Source: Enterobacter sp. BIGb0383
GTDB lineage: Bacteria; Pseudomonadota; Gammaproteobacteria; Enterobacterales; Enterobacteriaceae
Assembly (NCBI RefSeq): GCF_003751845.1
Contig: NZ_RJKQ01000002.1
Coordinates: 868,001 to 932,000 of the forward strand
Length of the DNA stretch: 64,000 nt
Direction of reading: 5' to 3'
Below are positions 26,137 through 39,261 of the stretch, piece by piece; positions within the stretch are counted from its first letter, which is position 1; every line of letters starts with the position of its first letter. The notes beneath the pieces are model-generated. The model had not been told where the DNA came from and ran no database searches. It saw only the letters and a program-made list of their open reading frames with translations. Both the position numbers and the translations under genes were made by a program.

Positions 26137-26976
26137 TTAGCCTTTCATCCAGGCAGCAAAATGCGCCTCCCACTGCGGATGCCAGCGAGACAGGGCCGGA
26201 CGATTATCGATAAGATCCTGCGCGGCCCAGAGAATGCGTTTTCTGTCCATTTCCGGCGTCACTTCATTATCCGGGCAGAGAATATAGAAATCCCCGCGTC
26301 TGAAAGAATCCATAAAGTGATTAACCACCTGACCGCTGGTCCACGCCGCCTGCGGCTGGCTATCTTTCCGCTCATCCATGCCGGGAAAGTTCATCGGCGT
26401 CCAGGTATAGCCAGGCACCAGCAAATGCGCGGTAACGCGATCCCCCGCAACGTTGCGCAGCTCGTTAGCCAGCTGCTCGGTCAGCACTTTAATCCCGGCT
26501 TTCCCCACGCTGTAGGCGGCGTTACCCGGCGGGGTTGTGATCCCCTCTTTCGAGCCCAGGTTTACGATGGCTGCCTGCGACGTCTGCGCCAGCATGTGAG
26601 GTACAAACAGATGCTGTAGCGTCACCGCTGAGAGCAAATTCGTCTGCAGATGGTTCCGCCATGCCGCAGGCGGATCCCACGGCCCTGCACCTGTATTTAC
26701 CCCCGCATTGTTTACCAGCAGGGCAACCTCATCGAATGCCTCCGCTGTTCGCGCGTAAAACCGCTGCAGATCGTCTTCACGGGAAACATCCCCGACGGTA
26801 CAGAGCGTTTCTGTTTTCAGCTCTTTTACCAGCAATTCCAGCGCGGCCTTATCGCGATCGAACAGGCTCAGGCGCATACCTTCTTCTGAAAAGCGACGCG
26901 CCATCGCCGCGCCGATCCCGCGGGCCGCGCCGGTAATCACGGCTACGCGGCCTTTGGAAATCACTGAGTCACTCAT
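26137..26976 (-). CDS. SDR family oxidoreductase (accessory cassette)
   Basis: A second short-chain dehydrogenase, 279 residues, with TGAARGIG at the N-terminus, NNAGVNTG, and a Ser then YSVGKAG active site. The C-terminus is longer than in YgfF (KRILWAAQDLIDNRPALSRW), which may form a substrate lid. AAAGGAGG lies upstream of ATG 26976. Its start overlaps the stop of the MFS transporter by 8 bases (ATGAGTGA), so transporter and enzyme are co-translated and probably act on the same compound. Substrate unknown. Confidence 0.85.
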   Translation of the reverse strand: MSDSVISKGRVAVITGAARGIGAAMARRFSEEGMRLSLFDRDKAALELLVKELKTETLCTVGDVSREDDLQRFYARTAEAFDEVALLVNNAGVNTGAGPWDPPAAWRNHLQTNLLSAVTLQHLFVPHMLAQTSQAAIVNLGSKEGITTPPGNAAYSVGKAGIKVLTEQLANELRNVAGDRVTAHLLVPGYTWTPMNFPGMDERKDSQPQAAWTSGQVVNHFMDSFRRGDFYILCPDNEVTPEMDRKRILWAAQDLIDNRPALSRWHPQWEAHFAAWMKG

Positions 26977-28165
26977 TTTTGCCTCCTTTGGCACAGAGAA
27001 CGGATGAACACATAAACAAGATCCCGCCCGCCGCAAGTGCGGCACCGACCCAGCCGGTGGATGCCCAGCCCGCGCCTGCAGCAATAGCGAAACCGCCAAG
27101 CGAAGCGCCGATGGCGTTAGAGATATTAAAGGCGCTGTGATTCAGCGAAGCGGCCAGGGTCTGGGCATTGCTGGCAACGGACATCAGTCGGCTTTGCAGC
27201 GCGGGGACCAGGGCAAAACCGTTGCCGAGTAAGAAGAGCGCCAGCATCACGGCCCACTTCCACTCCGCCACCAGCGCAAATAGCATCAGGCAAAGCACGT
27301 TCCACACCAGCATGATAAAAATCGCCGGAACCAGCGCACGGTCGGCCATCCAGCCTCCGAGGATATTCCCGCAGACCATGCCAATTCCCCAGAGGATAAG
27401 CACGCCGGGAACCTGTGCCAGAGAGAAGCCGCTCAGCTCGGTAAGCGTGGGGGTGATATAGCTGTAAACGGCCAGCATCCCGCCAAAACCTACAGAGGCC
27501 ACCGCCAGGGTCAGCCAGACCTGCGGGTTCGCCAGCGCGCTCAACTCGGTCAGGGGAGACGCGTTTTTATTGCCGGGCGTGGCGGGAACAAACAGCATCA
27601 CCATCACGGCGGTGAGTACCGCGCCCAGCGAGACAAAGACAAAGGCCGTGCGCCAGCCCATATGCTGACCCAGCCAGGTCATCGCAGGTACGCCCGCGAC
27701 GTTGGCCGCCGCCAGCCCCAGCATCACGTAGCCGATAAACTGCGTGCGTCGTGATGCCGGCACCATCATGGCGGCGGTCAACCCCGCCACGCCATACCAG
27801 GCCCCGTGTGGCAGGCCGGACAGAAACCGGAAGAGCAGCAGAGAGGAGTAGCTCCAGGCCGCCGCGCTGGCGGCGTAGCCCAGAATCACCATCAGCAGCA
27901 AAACCAGCAGCAGGGTTTTGCGCGACGCTCTCGCACCCAGCACGGCTATCGCCGGGGCACCCACCACCACGCCGATCGCATAGGCGCTGATATACTGGCC
28001 TGCAACGGGAATGGACACCTGCGTCGCATCGGCCAGCATCGGCAGCAGGCTCATGGTGGCGAATTCGCCGGTACCGATAAATAACCCGCCGATAGCCAAA
28101 GTGAGGACGGCGGCGAAAAGCCTTGTCGACTGGCCTGTCGGAACGGACATAGAGAGAAAAGACAC
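26969..28165 (-). CDS. MFS transporter, DHA1 type
   Basis: The 398-residue protein has 12 hydrophobic segments and looks like the AraJ/YdhP group of drug:H+ antiporters and sugar-efflux proteins. The motif-A-like loop is GARASRKTLL after TM2, and GLPHGAWYGVAGLTAA lies in TM4. GTG 28165 is the best start because AGGA lies seven bases upstream; the next in-frame ATG (28150) lacks one. It is divergent from a LysR regulator that is likely to control it. Confidence 0.87.
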   Translation of the reverse strand: MSFLSMSVPTGQSTRLFAAVLTLAIGGLFIGTGEFATMSLLPMLADATQVSIPVAGQYISAYAIGVVVGAPAIAVLGARASRKTLLLVLLLMVILGYAASAAAWSYSSLLLFRFLSGLPHGAWYGVAGLTAAMMVPASRRTQFIGYVMLGLAAANVAGVPAMTWLGQHMGWRTAFVFVSLGAVLTAVMVMLFVPATPGNKNASPLTELSALANPQVWLTLAVASVGFGGMLAVYSYITPTLTELSGFSLAQVPGVLILWGIGMVCGNILGGWMADRALVPAIFIMLVWNVLCLMLFALVAEWKWAVMLALFLLGNGFALVPALQSRLMSVASNAQTLAASLNHSAFNISNAIGASLGGFAIAAGAGWASTGWVGAALAAGGILFMCSSVLCAKGGKNE

Positions 28166-28326
28166 AATAATTTCCTGAAAAGAAGCGGCGTCAGCGGCTC
28201 AGCACGATATTACCGATTGCAGACAATTGTTGAATAAAACTAAAATTAACACGTCATTCACTGCTAATTATTGAGTGAAAATTGACGAACCAGTGAAACC
28301 GTTTCAACAATACGCCGGAGGCCTTG

Positions 28327-29256
28327 ATGCCCGTTCGCCCCGTTATGCGCCTGTCCCGTAGCGATCTGACCGATCTGAATGCGTTCCGGGCCGTGGAACG
28401 CCTGCGCAGCTTTACCCAGGCTGCGGTGGAACTGGGGATCACCACATCCGCACTGAGCCATGCGGTGCGCAATCTTGAAACGCGTCTTGGGGTAAGGTTG
28501 CTCAACCGGACCAGCAGAACGGTATCGCCGACGGAAGCCGGAGCCAGGCTGGCCGAGCGGCTAAACGTCGGCTTTGCCGAAATCAGCGAGGCGCTGGATG
28601 ACATCAACGCCTTTCGCGAGCGGCCCGTCGGGCGTATCCGCCTGAATGTCCTGCATGACGGCGCACGGCTGGTGATCGGCCCGCATTTACCCGCCTTTCT
28701 GAAGCGCTACCCGGAGGTGCAGGTGGATATCACCGTCGATGATCGAATGGTGGATATCGTGGCGGAAGGCTTTGACGCGGGGATCCGCTATGGCGGCACG
28801 GTCCCGGAAGATTACGTCGCGGTGAAGCTTGGCCGGGAACTAAAATGGGTGGCGGTGGCCTCACCTCGCTACCTGTATCACCATCAGACCCCCGTGCTCC
28901 CGGAAGATCTGCTTTCTCACTCCTGTATCCAGATCCGCACCGGCGCGGGCGTGATCTACAAATGGGAGTTTCGTAAAGGCGAAGCGTACCGTGAAATTGA
29001 CGTGCCGGGACAGGTCTGCGTCGGCGATACCATTACCGGGATCGATCTGGCCCTGGCCGATGTGGGTATTACCTACTGTCCGGAAAAACGCGTGGAAAAA
29101 CAGCTACAAAGCGGCGAACTTCGGGTTGTTCTGCCCGACTGGTCCCCGACGGAACCGGCGATGTACCTCTACTATCCCGGCCACCGCAATCCTCCGCCGG
29201 GCCTGAAAGAGCTGGCTGACGTCCTGCGGGAAAGTATGCGGGGCGACGGGGAATAG
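28327..29256 (+). CDS. LysR family transcriptional regulator
   Basis: The 309-residue protein has an N-terminal winged helix-turn-helix (LNAFRAVERLRSFTQAAVEL, ITTSALSHAVRNLETRLGVR) and a periplasmic-binding-like effector domain. GGAGG five bases before ATG 28327 decides the start. It is divergent from the MFS-SDR pair across a 161-base gap that probably holds its operator. The arrangement is a typical LysR-controlled efflux or detoxification cassette. Confidence 0.9.
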   Translation: MPVRPVMRLSRSDLTDLNAFRAVERLRSFTQAAVELGITTSALSHAVRNLETRLGVRLLNRTSRTVSPTEAGARLAERLNVGFAEISEALDDINAFRERPVGRIRLNVLHDGARLVIGPHLPAFLKRYPEVQVDITVDDRMVDIVAEGFDAGIRYGGTVPEDYVAVKLGRELKWVAVASPRYLYHHQTPVLPEDLLSHSCIQIRTGAGVIYKWEFRKGEAYREIDVPGQVCVGDTITGIDLALADVGITYCPEKRVEKQLQSGELRVVLPDWSPTEPAMYLYYPGHRNPPPGLKELADVLRESMRGDGE

Positions 29257-29264
29257 CCAAAAAG

Positions 29265-29290
29265 AAAGGGCGCCATTCGGCGCCCTTTGA
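29265..29290. terminator. Bidirectional terminator between LysR gene and gcvP
   Basis: AAAGGGCGCC, loop ATTC, GGCGCCCTTT forms a perfect 10-bp stem with A and T flanks suited to both strands. Confidence 0.85.
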
Positions 29291-29306
29291 CTGTCTGTCA
29301 ATCAGG

Positions 29307-32180
<2,874 letters not shown>

Positions 32181-32245
32181 GAGGGAGGTTTCCTGAGAGA
32201 GTGATGATTCCCCCTCCCGCAGGAGAGGGAGAACAGCGGAATAAC

Positions 32246-32635
32246 TTATTCGTCTTCCAGCAGGGCGCCGTAGGCGTCAGCATCCAGCAGCGCATCGATT
32301 TCCGATTCGTCGCTGGCTTTGATTTTCAGGATCCAGCCGTCGCCGTAGGGTTCGCTGTTGACCAGCTCAGGCGAAGTCTGCAGCTCTTCGTTCACTTCCA
32401 CGATCTCGCCGCTGATAGGGGCATAGATATCGGAAGCGGCTTTGACCGATTCGGCCACCGCGCAGTCGTCACCCGCGCCTACGACGGTGCCCACTTCAGG
32501 CAGGTCGACAAACACCATATCGCCCAGCAGTTCCTGCGCGTGTTCGGTGATCCCCACGGTCCAGATACCGTCGGCTTCTTTGCGCAGCCACTCGTGTTCG
32601 CGGCTGTATTTCAGTTCGTTAGGTACGTTGCTCAT
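32246..32635 (-). CDS. gcvH: Glycine cleavage system H protein
   Basis: GcvH carries the aminomethyl group on a lipoyl-lysine between GcvP, GcvT and lipoamide dehydrogenase. The lipoylated Lys is in [16 protein letters not shown] (about residue 65). Two ATGs are adjacent; 32635 gives the 129-residue product that begins [16 protein letters not shown] and has GGAG eight bases upstream. Confidence 0.96.
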   Translation of the reverse strand: MSNVPNELKYSREHEWLRKEADGIWTVGITEHAQELLGDMVFVDLPEVGTVVGAGDDCAVAESVKAASDIYAPISGEIVEVNEELQTSPELVNSEPYGDGWILKIKASDESEIDALLDADAYGALLEDE

Positions 32636-32658
32636 CATTCAATCTCCAGAAAAAAGAA

Positions 32659-33753
32659 TCAGGCGACGGCTTTACCGGCGCGCACAAAAACAGGTTTGGT
32701 CACCTTAACCGGCATTTCGCGGTTACGGATCTGAACGATGGCCGTGTCACCAATACCCGCAGGAACACGTGCCAAAGCAATACTGTAGCCGAGGGTTGGT
32801 GAGAAGGTGCCGCTGGTGATGGTCCCTTCCTGCGCGTTACCCCCCGCATCGGTAAAGCGAACCGGCAGCTCGCCGCGCAGAACGCCTTTTTCCGTCATCA
32901 CCAGGCCTACCAGCTGTTCGGTGCCTTTAGCGCGCTGCGCTTCCAGCGCCTCGCGGCCAATAAAGTCACGGTCGGCAGGTTCCCAGGCGATGGTCCAGCC
33001 CATATTCGCCGCCAGCGGAGACACGCCTTCGTCCATATCCTGACCGTAAAGATTCATGCCCGATTCCAGACGCAGGGTATCGCGTGCGCCCAGACCGCAA
33101 GGCTTGACGCCTGCCGCCAGCAGCCCGCGCCAGAAATCCGCCGCTTTCTCATTTGGCATGGCAATTTCATAGCCCGCCTCACCGGTATAGCCGGTGGTGG
33201 CAATAAACAGGTCATCCGCCTCAACGCCGAAGAAGGGCTTCATGCCTTCAACCGCTGCGCGCTGCGCGTCGCTGAACAGGGTGGCCGCTTTGGCTTTTGC
33301 ATTCGGTCCCTGCACGGCGATAAGCGACAGGTCATCACGCTCGGTGATTTCAATCGCGAAGGGCTCGGCCTGCTGAGTAATCCAGGCGAGGTCTTTTTCA
33401 CGGGTGGCGGAGTTAACAACAAGGCGGAAGAAATCATCGGAGAAGAAGTAGACGATCAGGTCATCAATCACGCCACCTGATGCATTCAGCATCCCGGTGT
33501 AGAGCGCCTTGCCGGTCTGGGTGAGTTTCGCCACGTCGTTCGCCAGCAGATAGCGCAGAAACTCGCGGGTGCGGCTGCCGCGCAGATCGACGATGGTCAT
33601 ATGCGACACATCGAACATCCCGGCATCGGTGCGCACCGCGTGATGTTCATCAATCTGCGAGCCATAATGCAGCGGCATCATCCAGCCATGGAAGTCCACC
33701 ATGCGTGCGCCGCAGGCGTTGTGTTGTTCGAACAGGGGCGTCTGTTGAGCCAT
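32659..33753 (-). CDS. gcvT: Aminomethyltransferase GcvT
   Basis: GcvT releases ammonia and transfers the methylene to tetrahydrofolate, giving 5,10-methylene-THF. ATG 33753 has GAGGA four bases upstream and gives 364 residues, the E. coli length. The folate-binding region includes [13 protein letters not shown] and [14 protein letters not shown]. It is first in gcvTHP; the long region upstream carries regulatory sites. Confidence 0.96.
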   Translation of the reverse strand: MAQQTPLFEQHNACGARMVDFHGWMMPLHYGSQIDEHHAVRTDAGMFDVSHMTIVDLRGSRTREFLRYLLANDVAKLTQTGKALYTGMLNASGGVIDDLIVYFFSDDFFRLVVNSATREKDLAWITQQAEPFAIEITERDDLSLIAVQGPNAKAKAATLFSDAQRAAVEGMKPFFGVEADDLFIATTGYTGEAGYEIAMPNEKAADFWRGLLAAGVKPCGLGARDTLRLESGMNLYGQDMDEGVSPLAANMGWTIAWEPADRDFIGREALEAQRAKGTEQLVGLVMTEKGVLRGELPVRFTDAGGNAQEGTITSGTFSPTLGYSIALARVPAGIGDTAIVQIRNREMPVKVTKPVFVRAGKAVA

Positions 33754-34176
33754 CTTATCCTCATTAGAAGTCAGCGGAGCCATGCGGTTTTCAGGGCGAA
33801 AAACGCACCACCTAACCCGGCGTCGATGCGGCTTTTCGGCACCGGCGCAAACGTTCTCTTTTGCCTGAACTTACCACCGAAAAACGCATTTAACCATAAG
33901 GAAAAATGGGTCATCACATTAGCTTATGGACAAAAACGGGCAGATTGCCAACAGAAGAAAAAACCACGATTTAGCGTAAAGGATAGTGATTAAAACAGGT
34001 AAAAGACATACCTCACCGAGCGCAGCGGCATTTTATCGGGAAACAGAGGCCAAATTCCCGTAATGCAAAAAACGCCAAATTAGAAAATCTAATCCGAAAA
34101 ATGTGGTGAAATTAGAATAATTCAAACGAGGAGAAGCACCCGGCCACAGGGGCCGGGAGAGGAAAGTGTGACGGAG
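33754..34176. promoter_or_regulatory. gcv operon control region
   Basis: The 423-base gene-free stretch between gcvT and ubiI is AT-rich and should contain the gcv promoter. ATTAG-N5-CTAAT forms an inverted repeat at 34079-34093, and further ATTAG copies lie at 33918 and 34111. CTAAT is the core recognised by GcvA, known to control this operon with Lrp, PurR and CRP in E. coli. A GC-rich hairpin at about 34140-34156 lies next to the ubiI stop. Confidence 0.6.
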
Positions 34177-35379
34177 TTAACGTAACCAGTCGGGGAGGTC
34201 GTTCAGGCCCATCGCCTGACGAATAAGCTGGGGTTTGACCCCCGGCAGCGTATCGGCCAGCTTCAGGCCCACATCACGCAGCAGCTTCAGACCAGGGTTA
34301 TCGCCCGCAAACAGATTGCGGAAACCCTGCATCCCGGCCAGCATGACGGCCGCGCTGTGCTTACGGCTGCGCTCGTAGCGACGCAGATAGAGATGCTGAC
34401 CAATATCTTTGCCCTGACGATGCAGACGACGCAGTTCATCAATCAGCTCAGCCGCATCCATAAAGCCGAGGTTAACCCCCTGCCCCGCCAGCGGATGGAT
34501 GGTGTGGGCGGCGTCGCCCACCAGCGCCAGACGGTGTGCGGCAAACTGACGGGCGTAGCGTCCGGTCAGCGGGAAGAGTTGACGCTCGCTTTCGACCTGA
34601 CACAGCCCCAGCCGGTTATCGAAGGCCACCGACAGCGCACGGTTAAATTCGTCTTCCGGCGCCTGCTGGAGACGTTCAGCCTCCTGCGGCGACAGGGACC
34701 AGACAATCGAGCAGAGATGCGGATCGCCAAGCGGCAGGAACGCGAGGATCCCGTCGCCGTGAAACGCCTGGCGCGCAACGGCCCCGTGCGGTTCGGCGGT
34801 GCGGATCGTCGCCACCAGGGCATGGTGCCGGTAATCCCAGAAGGTCAGCGGAATATCCGCCTTTTCGCGCAGCCAGGAGCGTGCGCCGTCGGCCCCCACC
34901 ACCAGCCGGGCCGTCAGCATCGTGCCGTCTTTTAGGGTCAGGAACGCGTCGTTTTCACCCCAGGCCACCTGCTGCAGTTCAGCCGGTGCCAGCAGGGTGA
35001 CATCCGCACAGCTTTGCGCTTTCTGCCACAGGGCGCTATGGATCACGGCGTTTTCCACAATATGACCAAGATGGCTGTAGCCCATGCTCTCATCGTTAAA
35101 CGCAATGCGGCCAAAGCTGTCTTTTTCCCACACTTCCATACCGTGATAGCAGCTGGCGCGCTGGGCCACAATAGTTGACCAGACGCCAAGATGCGTCAGC
35201 AGCTTTTCGCTGGCACCATTAATGGCGGAAACCCGCAGCGCCGGAGGCGCATCGGCGGCCAGCGGCTGCGGTGGATGCTGCTCCAGTACGGCAACGCGCA
35301 GCCCGCTTCCCTGTAACCCGCAGGCCACGGCCAGACCGACCATGCCACCGCCTACAATCGCCACATCAACACTTTGCAC
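34177..35379 (-). CDS. ubiI: 2-octaprenylphenol hydroxylase (C5) UbiI
   Basis: This FAD monooxygenase (formerly VisC) hydroxylates C5 of the ubiquinone ring. The 400 residues include the GxGxxG site VAIVGGGMVGLAVACGLQ, the DG motif VVGADGARSWLREK and the GD motif LVGDAAHTIHPLAGQGVNLG. It lies downstream of ubiH in the pepP-ubiH-ubiI run. Confidence 0.95.
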   Translation of the reverse strand: MQSVDVAIVGGGMVGLAVACGLQGSGLRVAVLEQHPPQPLAADAPPALRVSAINGASEKLLTHLGVWSTIVAQRASCYHGMEVWEKDSFGRIAFNDESMGYSHLGHIVENAVIHSALWQKAQSCADVTLLAPAELQQVAWGENDAFLTLKDGTMLTARLVVGADGARSWLREKADIPLTFWDYRHHALVATIRTAEPHGAVARQAFHGDGILAFLPLGDPHLCSIVWSLSPQEAERLQQAPEDEFNRALSVAFDNRLGLCQVESERQLFPLTGRYARQFAAHRLALVGDAAHTIHPLAGQGVNLGFMDAAELIDELRRLHRQGKDIGQHLYLRRYERSRKHSAAVMLAGMQGFRNLFAGDNPGLKLLRDVGLKLADTLPGVKPQLIRQAMGLNDLPDWLR

Positions 35380-35414
35380 TGTTTGTTTACTCCTTCGCGC
35401 CTGCTATAGCAGGC

Positions 35415-36596
35415 TTAACGCGCCACCCAACCCAGGGTGCGCTGCGCCAGCACATTACGTGCCGGGGTAAATAATTCCATCGCCATCAATCCGACGTTGC
35501 GCCCGGCCACCAGCGGCGCCCAGCGGTTAGCGAAGAGATGCACTAAGCCATCCGTCACGCCAATCGTCGCGGCTTTATCCGCATCGCGACGTTGACGATA
35601 GCGGCACAGCACCGGCCATGCGCCAGGATCTTCGGCATTCTGCCAGGCCGCCGTCAGGGTTTCCGCCAGGCTCATCACATCGCGCATTCCCAGATTAAAA
35701 CCCTGCCCGGCAATGGGATGCAGAGTCTGGGCGGCATTGCCGACCAGCACCGTGCGATGGGTAATATTGCTGTCTGCGGTGGTCAGCGCCAGCGGATAGA
35801 CCGTTCGCTTCCCGCTGTGGACGATGCGCCCAAGCCGCCAGCCAAACGCCTGCTGGAGCTGCTGGCTGAAAACCGCGTCAGACCAGCCCAGCACCGCGTC
35901 CCGTTGCTCCCGGGCATGGCACCACACCAGCGAGCAGCGCCCGTCTGACATCGGTAGCATCGCCAGCGGACCGTGTTCGGTAAAGCGCTCGAAGGCGCGT
36001 CCGTTATGGGGCAGCGCGGTAGTGACGTTGGCAATTGCCGCCACCTGCTGGTAATCGCTCTGCTGCCAGCGGATCCCGCAGGCGCTGCCGAGCGCAGAGC
36101 CGGTGCCGTCGGCGGCAACCACCAGCGCGCCGTCAATGCGCGTGCCGTCTTCCAGCTCGACCTGTACCTGCTCCTGCGTTCTGTGGACGCGGGCAACCCG
36201 AGCCGGACAGTGCAGGGTTACGCCGGGCGCACGCCGCAGGCGGGCAAACAGCCGCTGCCCGACATCGTGCAGCTCAACTACCTGGCCCAGCGCATCAATT
36301 TGGTAGTCGGCGGCGGCCAGGGTGACAAAACCGGCGTGGCCGCGATCGCTGACGTGAACCGTTTTAATGGCCGTGGCGCAGTCAGCCAGCGCCTGCCAGA
36401 CGCCAATCCGCGCCAGCTGCTGGCAGGTGCCCTGCGCCAGCGCAATCGCGCGGGCGTCAAACCCCGGATGCCCCTGGGATTCCGGAGCCGCCGCTTCAAT
36501 CAAGTGTACCGGCAGCGCGCCACGCGTCAGCTGTGAGATAGCCAGGGCGAGGGTCGCGCCGACCATACCGCCGCCAACGATAATGACGCCGTTCAC
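35415..36596 (-). CDS. ubiH: 2-octaprenyl-6-methoxyphenol hydroxylase UbiH
   Basis: UbiH hydroxylates C1 of the ubiquinone precursor. The 393-residue FAD monooxygenase shares the motifs of UbiI: VIIVGGGMVGATLALAIS, VVAADGTGSALGS and LVGNAAQTLHPIAGQGFNLG (Asn in place of the usual Asp of GD). Its start overlaps the pepP stop by four bases. Confidence 0.95.
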   Translation of the reverse strand: MNGVIIVGGGMVGATLALAISQLTRGALPVHLIEAAAPESQGHPGFDARAIALAQGTCQQLARIGVWQALADCATAIKTVHVSDRGHAGFVTLAAADYQIDALGQVVELHDVGQRLFARLRRAPGVTLHCPARVARVHRTQEQVQVELEDGTRIDGALVVAADGTGSALGSACGIRWQQSDYQQVAAIANVTTALPHNGRAFERFTEHGPLAMLPMSDGRCSLVWCHAREQRDAVLGWSDAVFSQQLQQAFGWRLGRIVHSGKRTVYPLALTTADSNITHRTVLVGNAAQTLHPIAGQGFNLGMRDVMSLAETLTAAWQNAEDPGAWPVLCRYRQRRDADKAATIGVTDGLVHLFANRWAPLVAGRNVGLMAMELFTPARNVLAQRTLGWVAR

Positions 36597-37906
36597 TGCC
36601 GCGCCGCTGCCATCAGCGCCTCGATATCGTCCGCCGTTTTTACCACGCTGGCGGTGAGGTTCTCGTTGCCGGCTTTGGTGATCACAATGTCATCTTCGAT
36701 ACGAATACCGATGCCGCGATACTGAGCGGGCACGTCCGCATCCGGCGCAATATAGAGGCCCGGCTCGACGGTCAGGACCATGCCTGGCTCAAGCGGCCGC
36801 GAGCGATCCACGCCGTAGGCACCGACATCGTGAACGTCCAGCCCCAGCCAGTGGCTCAGGCCGTGCATAAAGAACGGGCGATGAGCGCCTTCGGTAATGA
36901 GTTGCTCCACGTCACCCTGCAGAATGCCGAGTTTCACCAGCCCGCGAATCATGACGCGCACGATGTCGCCGGTCACTTCCTGAATGGAGGTGCCTGGGCG
37001 ATAGAGCCTCAGCGCCGTCTCCAGAGATTCCAGGACAATGTCATAGATCTCCCGCTGGGCAGGCGTGAATTTGCCGTTGACCGGGAAGGTACGGGTAATA
37101 TCGCCCGCGTAGCCCTGATACTCGCATCCGGCGTCGATCAGGACCAGATCGCCATCGCGCAGCGGACTCTCATTCTCAGTGTAGTGAAGAATGCAGCCAT
37201 TCTCACCGCCGCCAACGATGGTGTTATAGGAGGGAAAACGCGCGCCGTGGCGGTTAAATTCGTGGTGGATTTCGCCTTCCAGCTGGTATTCGAACATACC
37301 GGGACGGCAGGTCTGCATCGCCCGCGTATGTCCGAGGGCACTGATTTCACCGGCGCGGCGCATTAATGTCAGCTCTTCCGACGACTTAAACAGGCGCATA
37401 TCGTGCACCCGCGGCCGCCAGTCGGTGATGGAGGCTGGCGCACGCAGATTCTGGCGGCTGCCTTTACGCAGTTTATCCAGCGCGGCAAAAACAATTTCAT
37501 CGGCAAAGGCGTACTCGCCCTGGGCGTGATACACCGTGTCGAGGCCGTTCAGCAGCTGATGCAGCTGCTCGTCGATTTCGCCCCAGGCCAGCGCCCGGTC
37601 GACGCCCAGTTTTTCCGGCGCGGCCTGCTGGCCCAGACGGCGGCCAAACCAGATTTCAGCGGTCAGATCGCGGACCCGGTTAAACAGCACGCTGTGGTTG
37701 TGGGTGTCATCACTTTTAATCAGCACCAGCACCGCTTCCGGCTCGTTGAAGCCGGTGAAATACCAGAAATCGCTGTTCTGTCGATAAGGATATTCGCTGT
37801 CGTTGCTGCGCGTCGCTTCCGGCGCGGCAAAGATCAGCGCCGCGCTACCCGGCGACATCGTTGCCAGCAGAGCCTGGCGACGGCGAAGAAATACTTGCTG
37901 TGTCAT
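36593..37906 (-). CDS. pepP: Xaa-Pro aminopeptidase PepP
   Basis: PepP removes N-terminal residues preceding proline. The 437-residue protein has an N-terminal creatinase-like domain and a C-terminal pita-bread domain with the metal ligands in LVLIDAGCEYQGYAGDITRT, HGLSHWLGLDVHDVG, LTVEPGLYI and IRIEDDIVIT. ATG 37906 is 38 bases downstream of ygfB. Confidence 0.96.
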   Translation of the reverse strand: MTQQVFLRRRQALLATMSPGSAALIFAAPEATRSNDSEYPYRQNSDFWYFTGFNEPEAVLVLIKSDDTHNHSVLFNRVRDLTAEIWFGRRLGQQAAPEKLGVDRALAWGEIDEQLHQLLNGLDTVYHAQGEYAFADEIVFAALDKLRKGSRQNLRAPASITDWRPRVHDMRLFKSSEELTLMRRAGEISALGHTRAMQTCRPGMFEYQLEGEIHHEFNRHGARFPSYNTIVGGGENGCILHYTENESPLRDGDLVLIDAGCEYQGYAGDITRTFPVNGKFTPAQREIYDIVLESLETALRLYRPGTSIQEVTGDIVRVMIRGLVKLGILQGDVEQLITEGAHRPFFMHGLSHWLGLDVHDVGAYGVDRSRPLEPGMVLTVEPGLYIAPDADVPAQYRGIGIRIEDDIVITKAGNENLTASVVKTADDIEALMAAARQ

Positions 37907-37944
37907 GACACCTCCTTAAAAACGCTGTGTCGGCGAAGTCAGTA

Positions 37945-38523
37945 TTAATGCAATGTCGGTTTGCGCACTTCCGGTGCGGTCGGCTGCTGGCGGGTAAAGG
38001 TGTCGTGGCAGAGCAGCGCCGCAACGCGGACGTACTCGATAATCTCTTCCAGCGACATCTCCAGCTCTTCCTTATCGTCTTCTTCGTCATAGCCCAGCTG
38101 GGCGATATTACGCAGATCGTCGATGGCTTCTCCGGCTTCGCCGGTCACCTTGTCGAGCTTCGGCTGGGTCACACCCAGGCCAAGCAGGAAGTGATTTACC
38201 CAGCCGGCCAGCGCATCGGCGCGTTCAAAGACGCTGACGTCGTCGCCATCGGGCATATACAGCTGGAACAGAAAACCGTCGTCTTCCAGCGAGTCGCCGG
38301 TGACGGTGTGCATTTTACGCAGGGCTTCCGCCAGCTCGTGGCCGAAGGCCAGCCCTTCGTTGGTCAGGTCGTGCAGAAGCGGCTGCCAGCTGCTGTCGTT
38401 GTTGCCGCCACAAAGCATCCCGCTGATCAGACCGTGCATTTCGGCAGGCGTTAAGCCGATGCCCTGTTGGTTCAGTAACTGGTTTACATCAATGTAACCA
38501 GGCATTTCATTCTGTTTAGACAT
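37945..38523 (-). CDS. ygfB: UPF0149 family protein YgfB
   Basis: The 192-residue protein is helical and acidic, with [20 protein letters not shown] and the C-terminal block [18 protein letters not shown] typical of the family. In Pseudomonas a homologue modulates ampDh3 expression; the role in enterobacteria is unclear. It is divergent from zapA and heads the ygfB-pepP-ubiH-ubiI run. Confidence 0.93.
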   Translation of the reverse strand: MSKQNEMPGYIDVNQLLNQQGIGLTPAEMHGLISGMLCGGNNDSSWQPLLHDLTNEGLAFGHELAEALRKMHTVTGDSLEDDGFLFQLYMPDGDDVSVFERADALAGWVNHFLLGLGVTQPKLDKVTGEAGEAIDDLRNIAQLGYDEEDDKEELEMSLEEIIEYVRVAALLCHDTFTRQQPTAPEVRKPTLH

Positions 38524-38572
38524 GCGCATTCGTCGTCGTTGGGAGGAATATCGTGATATGCTACCACTTTGA

Positions 38573-39019
<447 letters not shown>

Positions 39020-39060
39020 CACTTTATGATCGCCTGTGGTAGAGTGGTCGTGAAGCAAAA

Positions 39061-39244
39061 ATTTCTCTGAGATGTTCGCAAGCGGGCCAGTCCCCTGAGC
39101 CGATATTTCATACCAACAGAATGTGGCGCTCCACGGTTGGTGAGCATGCTCGGTCCGTCCGAGAAGCCTTAAAACTGTGACGACGCATTCACCTTGAACC
39201 AAGGGTTCAAGGGTTACAGCCAGCGGCGGCATCTCGGAGATTCC
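39061..39244 (+). ncRNA. ssrS: 6S RNA
   Basis: The 184-base sequence is nearly identical to E. coli 6S RNA. It begins ATTTCTCTGAGATGTTCGCA and ends with the complementary CATCTCGGAGATTCC, which closes the long hairpin. The central bubble mimics an open promoter and binds sigma70 RNA polymerase in stationary phase. ygfA follows 17 bases later and is co-transcribed. Confidence 0.97.
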
Positions 39245-39261
39245 CTCTTTTTACGTCTACC

